Assembly (NCBI GenBank): GCA_004352715.1
Contig: SCFE01000001.1
Location: 4,224,757 to 4,288,756 of the forward strand
Source of the DNA: Hofstenia miamia
Lineage: Eukaryota; Xenacoelomorpha; Acoela
Reading direction: 5' to 3'
DNA: 64,000 bases
Shown here: piece after piece, positions 46,957 to 60,200 of the stretch
How the letters are laid out: each line of letters starts with the position of its first letter
How positions within the stretch are numbered: position 1 is the first letter of the stretch
Translations under genes and position numbers: made by a program
The notes under the pieces: model-generated
The model's database searches: none
What the model was told of the DNA's origin: nothing
Seen by the model: the letters and a program-made list of their open reading frames with translations, nothing else

Positions 46957-49202
46957 ACGACCAATAGTGACGAGGCCTGAAGATGTAAGCATTACAGTTT
47001 TTTCATTCATAATTTATCTTTTTTTTCTAAAATCTCCCTGGGTGATTTTTTATATGCTACTATGCTAATTACAATAGAGTGACGTACTAAATAATTAACC
47101 ACTAACTAAAATAGAGTCAATTACATTTTTTAAAAAAATACAAAGAATATAGTCGTATTGCCTTCTATATAACTTGCACTAGATTTATCTACTGCAAGCA
47201 AGTGACATATCTATGTGATGCGTTGAGCTGTATCTCATGTGAACATATTTTGGATGTGGTAATTGTTCTGCGAAGACTTTGAAATTATATATTTTTTCAA
47301 AGCTAAACTATTATTGTAAAATATTCAAGTAAAGAAGTGCTCAAAAATATAACAGATTGGCACGCAATAAGATTCGAATCATACGGACGTTGACAAATAA
47401 CTAAAGAATTTCAAAGGATGCATTTTAATGAGATGATCGATAAAGCTTTCAATGTAAGTGAGATTTCACATCAAGAGTACAAAGCCTAAAAATGTCATAT
47501 ATACAGTAACTTGAAGATCTTCTTAGAATCTAACCATCAATAAATGACTATGGTTTCAAGGATATATATATATATAAATTGAAAAGGCTTCGCTTGAGAA
47601 ACAACATACTTAATATGCAAATTCTGAAAAATCAAGCCTGATATAATTCAAAAATTGTGTGCAACAAGAGTTATTGCTCTTCTAAGAATTTCTAGCATTA
47701 GTTTTTATGTTAAAGTAGAAAACTGCTGGTTTGTGGTCTTGTTTGACAAAATTGTGACAATTGCTCTCAATAATGCACTTTTTCCTATTCATCCAGACGT
47801 TTTTCAAAATTCTTTTGCTCGAATAAGGAAATTTTGGCCTCATTAATAAAAGGTTAATAGAAGTGTAGATCCTAAGTATCAATTAATGTGATTTTTTTCA
47901 TTGCGGATGCAGTCAACTACAAGTTCCAACCTTGTTTGCTTGTCCAGAAGTTCTGATCAAAATTCAAGCATTTGTGGACATCATACTTTTGAAATATATA
48001 AAATTAGTATTGTCGAACTAATTTTCATTCTTGAATTCAATATGTTTTTAGGGAATTCTTGTTCTTTCTCTAAAATTATGTTTTCATAATTTAATAACTT
48101 TCCATACCAAACCTTTTGGCTTACTTTATCTTAAAAGTTTGCGTTTTGGGTTTTGTAGAATTATACATCTCTTGTGTTCAGTTTAATAACATTGTTTGAA
48201 CATTGAAAATGGAACTTGCATAATTGTTCAGTGGTAAAATCGCCTTTTAAGTGAAAAAATATATTCAAAATTACTTCTCTTTTGATTTATTTATGCTAAG
48301 GCATAGTTATATCTTTTGAGATGCATAGTCTACTACAAGAGTATGAAACTTGAAATCTAAAGAAACATTTATTTTCATATACTAAGCTTAGTTTGTAATA
48401 GGTGAGCATAGTTGACAACAAAACAACTACCTAAAAGTATTAATTCCTTATGAATATAACTCACTTGTTTATGAAGCTGTATTTTCATTCTTTAGATGGA
48501 ATTGAACTGATGAGAAATTCGATCCTTGATTTATCCAGCTAGAAAAACAAATGTTTACTTCACAATACCTGAAGTTAGTTTATTTATGAAACATTCTCGG
48601 GCACTGGGTTGGTCAAAATGTATCTCACAGCGACGCATTTTGTAACAATGTTTTTTAAATTTTTAATCTAAACACAAAATTAATTGAATTTTTTAATGAT
48701 CAGAAGCATTGATAGAAAAATGTTTACGAAGAAAAAACTTTACTGAAGGAATAATAAGAATATGCAAGTAATATTTATTTGCTTCATTTAGAGTTTAACT
48801 CATTATAGAAACAATGCATATGTTAAAACTTAGGATACTCCAATTGCCAATATATTTCTCGTAATCTTGACCAATTTCCAATTTAATTTTGTTGTTTATT
48901 TTTCTGCTTTACGTTTTGATTACTTATTCTCGAGTAGACTTTCATGTAAATTTTATCCTTTATTTTAAAGATATTTCTTGTGTAAATTCATTTTATCATT
49001 TGCACTGTCATTTAATATTTTAAGCTGCTTTGTGTTTTTCTCATTTTTCAAATAATTTTGTTGAACTCACAAAGGGGGTTGATACAGCCCCCTCATAAAA
49101 TATTTCCTACTAAGTATTTTAACATGAATCTTTGCAGGCTGTTAAAACAATCTTTCTTCTACAAAATGAGGCTTTCAGGTAAGTGATGCCGTCATTATTC
49201 GA
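46957..49202. other. AT-rich spacer before a gap, no gene seen
   Basis: Frames at 47655-47846, 47682-47882 and 47901-48089 overlap on opposite strands and lack domains. No repeat or RNA gene was seen. Confidence 0.5.
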
Positions 49203-50202
49203 NNNNNNNNNNNNNNNNNNNNNNNNNNNNNNNNNNNNNNNNNNNNNNNNNNNNNNNNNNNNNNNNNNNNNNNNNNNNNNNNNNNNNNNNNNNNNNNNNN
49301 NNNNNNNNNNNNNNNNNNNNNNNNNNNNNNNNNNNNNNNNNNNNNNNNNNNNNNNNNNNNNNNNNNNNNNNNNNNNNNNNNNNNNNNNNNNNNNNNNNNN
49401 NNNNNNNNNNNNNNNNNNNNNNNNNNNNNNNNNNNNNNNNNNNNNNNNNNNNNNNNNNNNNNNNNNNNNNNNNNNNNNNNNNNNNNNNNNNNNNNNNNNN
49501 NNNNNNNNNNNNNNNNNNNNNNNNNNNNNNNNNNNNNNNNNNNNNNNNNNNNNNNNNNNNNNNNNNNNNNNNNNNNNNNNNNNNNNNNNNNNNNNNNNNN
49601 NNNNNNNNNNNNNNNNNNNNNNNNNNNNNNNNNNNNNNNNNNNNNNNNNNNNNNNNNNNNNNNNNNNNNNNNNNNNNNNNNNNNNNNNNNNNNNNNNNNN
49701 NNNNNNNNNNNNNNNNNNNNNNNNNNNNNNNNNNNNNNNNNNNNNNNNNNNNNNNNNNNNNNNNNNNNNNNNNNNNNNNNNNNNNNNNNNNNNNNNNNNN
49801 NNNNNNNNNNNNNNNNNNNNNNNNNNNNNNNNNNNNNNNNNNNNNNNNNNNNNNNNNNNNNNNNNNNNNNNNNNNNNNNNNNNNNNNNNNNNNNNNNNNN
49901 NNNNNNNNNNNNNNNNNNNNNNNNNNNNNNNNNNNNNNNNNNNNNNNNNNNNNNNNNNNNNNNNNNNNNNNNNNNNNNNNNNNNNNNNNNNNNNNNNNNN
50001 NNNNNNNNNNNNNNNNNNNNNNNNNNNNNNNNNNNNNNNNNNNNNNNNNNNNNNNNNNNNNNNNNNNNNNNNNNNNNNNNNNNNNNNNNNNNNNNNNNNN
50101 NNNNNNNNNNNNNNNNNNNNNNNNNNNNNNNNNNNNNNNNNNNNNNNNNNNNNNNNNNNNNNNNNNNNNNNNNNNNNNNNNNNNNNNNNNNNNNNNNNNN
50201 NN
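49203..50202. other. Assembly gap, 1000 N
   Basis: Exactly 1000 N, a size that suggests a placeholder rather than a measured gap. The sequence restarts within an AT run (50203-50220). Confidence 0.98.
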
Positions 50203-50220
50203 ATATATATATATATATAT

Positions 50221-51323
50221 AATCACTTTGAATAGCAAACGTGATCATTCCATTATTTTGTCTATCAAAGTTTTTTTTCACAATTTAGAAATCACAAATT
50301 ATTCCCGTACTTTATTGAGATCAATTGTTTGTAGAACTTCATTCTCAATAAAAATCAGTGACAAGAAATTTAGGCTTTGTCATGCATAGCTGATTTGAAG
50401 CAATTTTGAATAATATCAGTTTTAAGGGTGATTTTTGTTGCCATCAATTTCAAATGTATACAAAGAGCAATGTCCACATTCAGAAATGTTGGACTTAACT
50501 TGTGTTCAATAATTAAGCTATGCCACTCAATACCTGTAGGCCCTCCCATTGCATTAGCAAATATGTCTTTAAAGGAAAATTCGTGAACAAAATATATAAA
50601 ATGGTTGAACACTATTTTGAATTCTATATCTTCTGCTGTTTAGTTGCTATTTTGTTTCAGCCCCACAATTATTTTATTTGTGGAAGTAAATGTAGTTGGA
50701 CCTATTATTTTGCAATAAAAAATATTTTATGCTGTTGCTGCTCTAGCAGTAATTTTTCAAGTATAACCTTTAGCCCCCCCTTCTTGTAAAAGATTCCTTG
50801 CTTAGGCCCCATTAGCGCTGTGGTTAATGATGCTCTGAAGAATTCATAATGTTGAGAAGCGTACGTCTATTTTGAATATTGTAGTGCTTAGTGTTCCTTG
50901 AAGTACCCTTCATGTAGACTTTCAAATGTGAAACATTGCATTTCAACTCAAGGTTCCAAATTACTTCACACACAACTGCATAGAAATATCAAGGCTACAT
51001 TTCAAATTTCGTAAATATACGTAATATTATATCCGTTTCAAAGATGCTTTTCAAGACAGTAATAGCGAAAACCAAAACGATTAGAATTGCCCTTGCCAAT
51101 CAACCTTTTCCAGAAATGAAAAACAATGCCGCGATATTGAATTACTCGCAAACAGTGACCAAAGTAATGTTTTTATTTACCCGTGAAGCTTCTTAATTTT
51201 TTCAAAACTAATTCTATTTCCAAAAGTGAATCAACTAATATATGTGGGGATTTGGAACTACAATTAAATATCATTTGAAATTACACAGAAGTAAAATTCA
51301 TTTATTAAAGAAGAGTTCAAATA
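50221..51323. other. AT-rich spacer, no gene seen
   Basis: Frames at 50370-50612 (minus) and 50520-50789 (plus) overlap each other and show no domain. Confidence 0.5.
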
Positions 51324-52278
51324 TTTACATTAGAAAAGGTTTACTTCATTTTAAATGCTTTTTGAGTTTAAGGAATTTAGAAATAATTTAATTATAACTT
51401 AAATAGAGCCTGTATTTGCACAGCGTTGCAATGAGATACTGAATGACATCAAACTGGAAATGTCAATGTTTTCTTATAAAATTATTTTAAGAGAAGTATT
51501 TTACTTTCAAAGCATCAATAGCCAATTAATTTGATCGCTATCTTATTTGCAAAGAAAAAAGACAACGAATCCTTAAAGATTGAATATAAAACATTTTAAT
51601 TTGGAATTGGAATTGTGCTTTAACCTTTAACTATCATGTTTATAGAAAATAGACTGTAATTCAAGAGCATAATGACCGTTTATGCCTAAATGTTCTAATT
51701 AGATTACGATGATTTCGAAATGGTTTTACGTTTGATTTTAGTCCGAGATATGAATTCTTAAAAAGACCAAAGTCTTCTAAAACCAACCTTTCAATAGAAA
51801 CAAACAATATGTAAACAATCATTAAAATAGTTGAAGTTATCACAGCATCATGTCATTCAAATGAGACAATGCTTATGAAACACTGTTAGTGGCATGATTT
51901 AAATTTTTTAGATATTTCATAATTATTGTAACCGATGAAACTCCACTTAATAAATAATCCCTGTTTAACCGTTGTTTTTCATTCCTTTACGATAGTATAC
52001 ATTATGGATTCGCAAAAATTTATTTAATATTTTTTAACAGCGAGCCGCATAACTAAGTGTGGGTAGGCAATATGTTTAATACTTCAACGAAGAAACGAAA
52101 GCCATGTAGAAATGCAAAAACAAAGTTTAGTATTCCCAGTGAATTTCAGAATCGTTGAAGGAAGCAATGACAGCCAACATGCCAAAATAGTTATTTTGAA
52201 CCGGATATGCACATACACAAATTTGCCACAAATCTTTTAACGAGATGTGTGAAACTGAAATTGATGTATAATTTAAAA
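51324..52278. repeat. Repeat family R, unit C (cut by a gap)
   Basis: Matches unit A (39511-40446) and the end of unit B from TATTTACATTAG through GATGTATAATTTAAAA, where the 1000-N gap begins. It has the same minus-strand short frame (51661-51843). Its left flank differs from that of unit A, so the left border of the family is near 51324. Confidence 0.7.
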
Positions 52279-53278
52279 NNNNNNNNNNNNNNNNNNNNNN
52301 NNNNNNNNNNNNNNNNNNNNNNNNNNNNNNNNNNNNNNNNNNNNNNNNNNNNNNNNNNNNNNNNNNNNNNNNNNNNNNNNNNNNNNNNNNNNNNNNNNNN
52401 NNNNNNNNNNNNNNNNNNNNNNNNNNNNNNNNNNNNNNNNNNNNNNNNNNNNNNNNNNNNNNNNNNNNNNNNNNNNNNNNNNNNNNNNNNNNNNNNNNNN
52501 NNNNNNNNNNNNNNNNNNNNNNNNNNNNNNNNNNNNNNNNNNNNNNNNNNNNNNNNNNNNNNNNNNNNNNNNNNNNNNNNNNNNNNNNNNNNNNNNNNNN
52601 NNNNNNNNNNNNNNNNNNNNNNNNNNNNNNNNNNNNNNNNNNNNNNNNNNNNNNNNNNNNNNNNNNNNNNNNNNNNNNNNNNNNNNNNNNNNNNNNNNNN
52701 NNNNNNNNNNNNNNNNNNNNNNNNNNNNNNNNNNNNNNNNNNNNNNNNNNNNNNNNNNNNNNNNNNNNNNNNNNNNNNNNNNNNNNNNNNNNNNNNNNNN
52801 NNNNNNNNNNNNNNNNNNNNNNNNNNNNNNNNNNNNNNNNNNNNNNNNNNNNNNNNNNNNNNNNNNNNNNNNNNNNNNNNNNNNNNNNNNNNNNNNNNNN
52901 NNNNNNNNNNNNNNNNNNNNNNNNNNNNNNNNNNNNNNNNNNNNNNNNNNNNNNNNNNNNNNNNNNNNNNNNNNNNNNNNNNNNNNNNNNNNNNNNNNNN
53001 NNNNNNNNNNNNNNNNNNNNNNNNNNNNNNNNNNNNNNNNNNNNNNNNNNNNNNNNNNNNNNNNNNNNNNNNNNNNNNNNNNNNNNNNNNNNNNNNNNNN
53101 NNNNNNNNNNNNNNNNNNNNNNNNNNNNNNNNNNNNNNNNNNNNNNNNNNNNNNNNNNNNNNNNNNNNNNNNNNNNNNNNNNNNNNNNNNNNNNNNNNNN
53201 NNNNNNNNNNNNNNNNNNNNNNNNNNNNNNNNNNNNNNNNNNNNNNNNNNNNNNNNNNNNNNNNNNNNNNNNNNNNNN
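52279..53278. other. Assembly gap, 1000 N
   Basis: Exactly 1000 N. It hides the right border of repeat unit C and the left part of the transposon whose end follows it. Confidence 0.98.
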
Positions 53279-53304
53279 AGGTGTTCAAAAACTTTTGACC
53301 AGTA

Positions 53305-53307
<3 letters not shown>
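53279..53307. mobile_element. Right end of a Tc1/mariner-type element
   Basis: The sequence GTTCAAAAACTTTTGACCAG..CTGTA followed by TA repeats is the classic style of a Tc1-like terminus. The rest of the element would lie in the gap. Confidence 0.5.

Positions 53308-53346
<39 letters not shown>
53308..53346. repeat. (TA)n microsatellite
   Basis: TA run of about 19 units directly against the transposon end. Confidence 0.95.
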
Positions 53347-53349
<3 letters not shown>

Positions 53350-54563
53350 TTAATCGAACACAGAATTAACCGGGACCAACACTGCGTATTCTCGCAGGAC
53401 TCTAATCTGTAGTAAAGTTATGTAAGAGAAGAATTTCATATGTCACAATCCATAAATTCTTTTTGAACAATTCTATCCACGCCTATAGGAAGCTTGGAAA
53501 AGTTTTACATGGACACATCTATAGGGTTGGGCTCCTGATGCAATGATGGATTAGTTGCAAATAAGAATTTTTTATTGGGAAATCCGTTTTTTAAAAATGT
53601 TCAAATTATTTTCATACTCAGATAATGAGGCGGTCTAATCCCAATAGGAACAACTATCCTGTGTGAGTCCCATTCACCGTCGATTTTGTGGTGTTCTTAT
53701 ATTTTCATTAGTTTTTGAGTTATAAGGGTTTAAAATTTTTTTGTTGAAGTCATCACGCTTTTGAAGAACCCTAGTGGATATATGCTTAAATATGAATATA
53801 GATGCATAAATGTATGTAACCAAGCAAGCGTGAATTTTTCAAGATCCGGTTAAGTTAAGAAGCAATCCAGCCCGGTTAATCCGGTTAAGGTATACTGGGA
53901 CGCAGATTACTAATCTCTTCGTCCTATTTGGTGACACAAAAAATGGACAATATCTAAAATCCAATCCCCTGTTTCTCATGTATGGTCGCAACGAATCATT
54001 TCGTCTCAGATCCCAATCCCATGGAACTGGCAGCAGTAAGTCGATTATTAAACATGCGTTTCTGTCCTTCACATTTATTTGTAAGATTGTGTATCTTACA
54101 ATGTTGAGCCATAATTCACTTACTTCTTACGGTGGATTTTTACAAATTGTAGTGTATTTAAAATTATTCAATCAAATTGATGGATATTCGTAAAATACAA
54201 TAAATCGAAGGCAATATCAATAATATAGTGCAAATGTGTATTATGTTTAGAACCCTTCAGGTGCAAACATGATTTTCTAAAGACGGCTTTGCAGTACAAT
54301 TTAGACAAATAATTAAGGAATTTTAATCTATATTTCTCGGCCTTTAAAATAATTTCAGTGTCTTAAACTCTAGAAAATTAAAATATAGAAATACGGAAGT
54401 ATTCTCTGATGGCTATATATCGTTGAATTCGTATTTTGTGTCCTTTCCTCGCTTGACACACTTTTGAAAAATAATATTGACAAACGAGAACGAAAAGCTT
54501 CCGTGTTGAAGTCATTATGAAAAAACACGTTTACTTAAGTACAAAATTCCTTTGTCCACATCT
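53347..54563. other. Spacer with pogo-like words
   Basis: TTAACCGGGACC at about 53366 and CCCGGTTAATCCGGTTAAGG at about 53871 resemble each other in inverted orientation and could bracket a decayed pogo/Tigger-like insertion of about 0.5 kb. Overlapping frames at 53839-54072 (minus) and 53978-54193 (plus) are unassigned. Confidence 0.3.
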
Positions 54564-54564
54564 A

Positions 54565-54595
<31 letters not shown>

Positions 54596-55034
54596 TGCAG
54601 TCCCGCTCAAAATTATTGCAACATTTTCACTGCAAATAGATAATTTTTGTTTTATTAAATTCATTAGACTACAAAAAATTATTATTGGACTTATTATTAT
54701 TATTTTCTACTGATAATCTTTAGCAAATATTTACAATTAATTGATTGAGAAAATAAATGGTAAGTCTTATAGCACCTTATGCAACATGAACAAGATTTGT
54801 AGAATGCGTTCAAAAGTATTGATTGATGTTTTTCTTGACTTCTAGTTTAATTCCGCAATTAAACAAGTGTAAATAATATATATTTGAAGTGAACTATATA
54901 AAAAAATTTCAGAAATCCAAAAATATAGTTTAGAATTTTAAGCGTTGCCACATGAATTGATCATTCTTCTTTGTGACAAGAAGTTTCCCAATTTATTTAT
55001 TGGGAGGTATATTTCAACTTGATTACATAATTCT

Positions 55035-55387
55035 ATGAATGATTATACTGGATTTTTACCAATGCTACATTTATCATTGATAGAACACGTAATGTAAAAT
55101 ATTGACCTTAGTTAACAAATTTTACTATTTTCTTGTCAAATCCTTACATTCTTAGGGGGGTTTCCACAAAAATCTTCGTTGGTGTATGGTACAAGGCTTT
55201 CCACAAAAATCTTCGTGATTTATTTATAAAAAAATTTGCATCAATATTACTTTAAAGAATATTAACATCATCTCTAAATACATTTTATTGGTTTATACTG
55301 TTGATCAGAACATTTCACTGATGACTATCCTAAAAAAATTTTTTTCACAGGAAGGGCTCAAAATTTGCTTCATCGTAAAAAATAACC
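55035..55387 (+). repeat. Near-identical duplication at a gap, copy 1
   Basis: Starts ATGAATGATTATACTGG and ends CATCGTAAAAAATAACC, exactly where the 58-N gap begins. The counterpart is 55446-55838. It differs by small changes and lacks about 40 bp present in the other copy. This is the pattern of an error-rich contig end. Confidence 0.75.
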
Positions 55388-55445
55388 NNNNNNNNNNNNN
55401 NNNNNNNNNNNNNNNNNNNNNNNNNNNNNNNNNNNNNNNNNNNNN
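55388..55445. other. Assembly gap, 58 N
   Basis: Gap between two copies of the same sequence; probably no sequence is missing here. Confidence 0.98.
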
Positions 55446-55838
55446 ATGAATGATTATACTGGATTTTTACCAATGCTACATTTATCATTGATAGAACACG
55501 TAATGTAAAATGTTGACCTTAGTTAACAAATTTTACTATTTTCTTGTCAAATCCTTACATTCTTAGGGGGTTTGCAAAAGAGAAATAATTTGGTGTATGG
55601 TACAAGGCTTTCCACAAAAATCTTCGTGCATTTATTAATAAAAAATTTGCATCCACTATCACTTGAATGATTTGCTCATATCCATATTTTTGGTATATAA
55701 CTCCACAGAATATTAACATCATCTCTAAATACATTTTATTGGTTTATACTGTTGATCAGAACATTTCACTGATGACTATCCTAAAAAAATTCTTTTCACA
55801 GGAAGGGCTCAAAATTTGCTTCATCGTAAAAAATAACC
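55446..55838 (+). repeat. Near-identical duplication at a gap, copy 2
   Basis: Second copy, starting exactly at the end of the 58-N gap with the same first bases as copy 1. This version contains the extra TATCACTTGAATGATTTGC... segment and is probably the better one. Confidence 0.75.
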
Positions 55839-56716
55839 TAATTCCAAATTTCAACTATCTATAAAATTGAAGCTGTTTAACTTTTGGAAATTTCATTGAC
55901 TGCAAGCCATATCTAGTGAGGAAAAACTTAGTTGCCCCAAGGTTTACTTTATCGCTTTTTAGAGAAATGTTGAATAATTCGAAGATGAGATATTTTAGGA
56001 TAAATACTTTCCAAAACATCAAGTTATCCTTCAGACCCCCTTTGCTTGCAAAACGTTTTTATTACGACATTTTGCAGTTCAATTGATATGTTTTGATGCA
56101 AATTAAGGAAGAAATTTTCTAAAAAGAGAAACATTTTTGATGCTTCTAAATGCTTTCTTACAAAAATGTAAAATAGGGTAAAAATGTAAATGTTTTGCAT
56201 TGCTTTTCAGCAGAATACTAATTTTAATTAAAAGTTTGCTGCAAGAAAGATTATATACTTAGTATATTACTTGTCAATATTCTGTTGAAGATAAATAATG
56301 ATTTCACTTAAATCAATTTATAACTCTGCCTTGAATAATTCACACAAATAAATGCATACTGTTAATTCAACTGTAGAGTGTTGAAATACTTTTGAGTGGG
56401 AATGTATATATGTACATATGGATATGCACAGGAAAATATATTAACTGCAGGCTATCATTGTAACGCAGCCTGTAAGTGATGTGCATAAGGCGATTAGCTT
56501 TTATTTCAACGACATCTTTCAACAATCGGCAATGAGAGAGCTATGCACTAGCTATGGGTCCAATTTTGTTCACTTAACACCGTGAAAAAAATTGTAAACA
56601 GTTAGAAGGTAGAATGAGGATGAAGGAATTGATGTGCCGCGATCTGATCTTCCAGTCAGCACTATAAATATAAAAATTGAATAAGAGCAGTTAATTAATA
56701 AACAGAAAACATATTA

Positions 56717-57079
56717 NNNNNNNNNNNNNNNNNNNNNNNNNNNNNNNNNNNNNNNNNNNNNNNNNNNNNNNNNNNNNNNNNNNNNNNNNNNNNNNNNNNN
56801 NNNNNNNNNNNNNNNNNNNNNNNNNNNNNNNNNNNNNNNNNNNNNNNNNNNNNNNNNNNNNNNNNNNNNNNNNNNNNNNNNNNNNNNNNNNNNNNNNNNN
56901 NNNNNNNNNNNNNNNNNNNNNNNNNNNNNNNNNNNNNNNNNNNNNNNNNNNNNNNNNNNNNNNNNNNNNNNNNNNNNNNNNNNNNNNNNNNNNNNNNNNN
57001 NNNNNNNNNNNNNNNNNNNNNNNNNNNNNNNNNNNNNNNNNNNNNNNNNNNNNNNNNNNNNNNNNNNNNNNNNNNNNNN
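56717..57079. other. Assembly gap, 363 N
   Basis: Gap of estimated size. Sequence restarts within a TA run (57080-57097). Confidence 0.98.
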
Positions 57080-57255
57080 TATATATATATATATATAATA
57101 TATTCTTCTTAACTTAACAGGATTTAACAGGATCTTTAAATAGCGTTTACTTGATTACATGCCTCTATTGTATATTCATATTAAAATTAAAAAACCATAT
57201 ATTTTATGCCAATTCATATGTATCAAATTCAGATTCTTATGTGTCAGCAGCAAAT

Positions 57256-57287
57256 TTATATATATATATATATATATACACACACAT
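57256..57287. repeat. Compound (TA)n(CA)n microsatellite
   Basis: TA run passing into a short CA run. Confidence 0.85.
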
Positions 57288-60200
57288 ATAAACAAATAAT
57301 ATTCTTATACATAATTCCTTAACTTGAATAGCAAAAGTTGTAAATTTGGACTAGAATTACAACAATTAGAAATCTTTGCACCCTTTCCCCCAATTTCCAT
57401 TTTTGTGTAATGCCACAGTCATTGTAATCGAATATATTTTGAAAAACAAAAATAGAATTATTTTTAACTTGATTAACCGCTCCTGTAGCTGTGAAAATTG
57501 GAAATCTTATGCCTTTATAGTCTCAAAATTGTAGGTAGAGCAAATGAAAAATTTTAAGTGATTCTTTTCTCCAGATTTGTCTTCTGCATTGCATGTATTC
57601 AACCTTAACTACCCTATATCCCCTTTGAAATCCCAGTTTATATATAACTGTTTTGAAAATATAAATGATTATTTACATAAAGTACTTCTAACCACAGCCA
57701 CAGCCTTCATAAATTGATGTTTAATGGTTGTAATAATGTTTAGACTGGCAAAACTTTGCAATTTAAAAATAACTGTCCACAAGTCTTCAATATAATTTCA
57801 TTGTATGCCTTAATCAGAATTCCGCCGTAGACACCTGCTAACAAGATCATGCATTATAATTAAAATGATTGTAAATGCAGGCAAATAATTTTGCACCCTA
57901 ATTCATCAAATGAGCCCATGATGGTAACTCACTACAAGCGTGCTCACTACAAATATTGCTTAATAGACAGCTACTAATTGCCAATAAATATAAACAAATA
58001 ATTGTAAGCAACATCAAATTCAAGAACATGATAGTAGATGAGATGTAACACAGTGGATTAGACAGAACTGCAAATGCTTAACTTTATATAAAGCTTTCTC
58101 GGCAAATATTTAAAGCCTGGGAGTAGGAAATTTATTTGTGGAATTTATGGTACTATTTGCCTATTGTTTCTTTATTGATCAACTAAAACCTGTTAATGTC
58201 TCATAAGAAGAACATCAAAAATCAATTGTAATACGCAACCCACGTCAATCATTCATTTTTGTTGGGCATATTCATAAGCGTTCAGGAAATAGAGAGGAAT
58301 ACTTTTATTGAAATTATGGATGCATACAAATTACTTTTATAAAGATCACTATTTGATTGGTTTGTTTCTACACTAAAACACAATCGATGGTAAAACTTAT
58401 AATAATTATCATTAAACATTTGCTGTAGCAAGCTAATTCAAACGGGATGCATTGAAAAGTCTTTTAGATGATCGTTTTAGGTGCCATTTTAAGGTCTATA
58501 TGTAGTGTAATGTTGAGACAAAAATTTATGAAATAATTTTTTGCTCAAACAATCTATAAGTGCTCATATTATCTGCAGTTATTCAATTATAAATGAATTG
58601 TAAGGCTTAGTACTTCTATCTTATATAAATTATTAGAATCTTATAAAAAATTATATATTTAACATAGGGAAATTGTGATCAATCTAACATATATTGCTAA
58701 TGAGATCCATTAATTAAATTAAATTATTTTGAATGCACTGAAAAAAGGATGATCATGCTATTGTTTATATTCGGGCTTTTGTAAAATTTATTTCATAAAG
58801 ATTCACATAGCAAAAACCAACGTTTTGCAATGAGCCCTTTGGGCTACCAATATAAGGAGTAAGATTTCTGTGACCTATTTTCCTTTATCAAAGTTGGGCC
58901 TATTCTACCTTGAATTACTTGAAGGTTATGTTTTTGAAGAGTTTTCCAACAAGACACATGAAGTGCTGTTAATTTTGGACAGTTTGACATTTATTCAATG
59001 TTAATGAATACCTCTTCATGAATATATTCATTTTTATAGGCACATGTATTAAATTTTTTTCATTCTTGACTTGAGTGGCTACCTTCTCCCTTGCTATATT
59101 GCAGTGTTAACTAGCACATTGGCCTATCTACAATATTTTATAAAAAATGTTTTTCAAGCATTGATCTTTTTACTAATAGATTATCATATGTCTAACGAAT
59201 TACATGTATTGAATACAATTATTAATGAGGAATAAAAGAAATATCTAGCCGAAATCTTTCTTCTCTATCTCAAAGTTTATTACTAAACATCTATTTTAAG
59301 ACAAGGACTTTTAAGCTATTAAATTTGAAGCAGCTGAAGCCCAATAGCACATTAATGTTAATTAATTACGAAAGCGTGTAGTTGTATGGACTCTTGAAAT
59401 GTAAATAGAATTTTCATTTCCATTAAAAACCTGAATGTGCCTTTGCACTATAAATAATGAAACAATAAATAAACGTACCTGTCAATACAGTTTATCATTT
59501 CAATATTAATATTTTAAATATAAATAGAAATCAAATTCATTAAGAAATCTGAAGTAATATGTCAACGCATTGTACGTTCACTGAAATGTTTTTCAATAAA
59601 ATAGATTTATATTTAACACTGTTCTGAACTGTTTTATCAGAAATTCAAACGGATAACAGCATATTGTCAGTTTATAGGGTTTCCATTTTAACACTAGGAT
59701 TACTAAAAAGAGTGGTTCCAAATGAAACCCAAGTATCATTTGATTCAGAGTTGATATGCCATAGAATATGTCTTATATTCTTACCTCTACAAGCATTTAT
59801 AAGGTTTCTCAAATACAATTCCTTATCATTTTGCATGACGCTTTGAAATAAGGACTAGTTGGTCTAACAATTTTAAAGAAATGCCCAACATGTCATAATA
59901 GCAAAGATTCTCGTTCAATGTTAGAATTCGTTATGCGTTTAAAATACTTTGATTATATATACAAAGGTTATCAATGCAATTTGCATTAGAGTAATATTGA
60001 GATGTTTATTAATTTCTGAGACAGATTTGTACGTGAGCGAGTATCTTAGCTTTAAGCCCAATTCAGTGCAAACTTAAATTCGTCAAGGCTCATAAAAGAT
60101 TACTATTGGAAATACTGTTTAATTCCAGATTAGTTCAAAATCATAGTTAATAGCGGTCAGGTGAAGGCCAAATGAAATTAAAAACACGGAGTAAGCAAAA

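Larger units (their letters stand above)
54596..56405. mobile_element. Tc1/mariner-type element, decayed
   Basis: The left end GCAGTCCCGCTCAAAATTAT and the reverse complement of the right end, ACATTCCCACTCAAAAGTAT, form a terminal inverted repeat of about 25 bp with few mismatches, each next to TA-rich DNA. The interior, which includes the 58-N gap and its flanking duplication, shows no DDE transposase motif. The real length is probably about 1.4 kb once the duplication is removed. Confidence 0.55.

Noticed and set aside
49175-50281. Long open frames on both strands
   Set aside because: They consist almost wholly of the 1000-N gap; unknown bases simply contain no stop codons. The same holds for 52191-53298.
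53839-54193. Overlapping frames on opposite strands
   Set aside because: They overlap each other in a region with pogo-like words; no domain in either.
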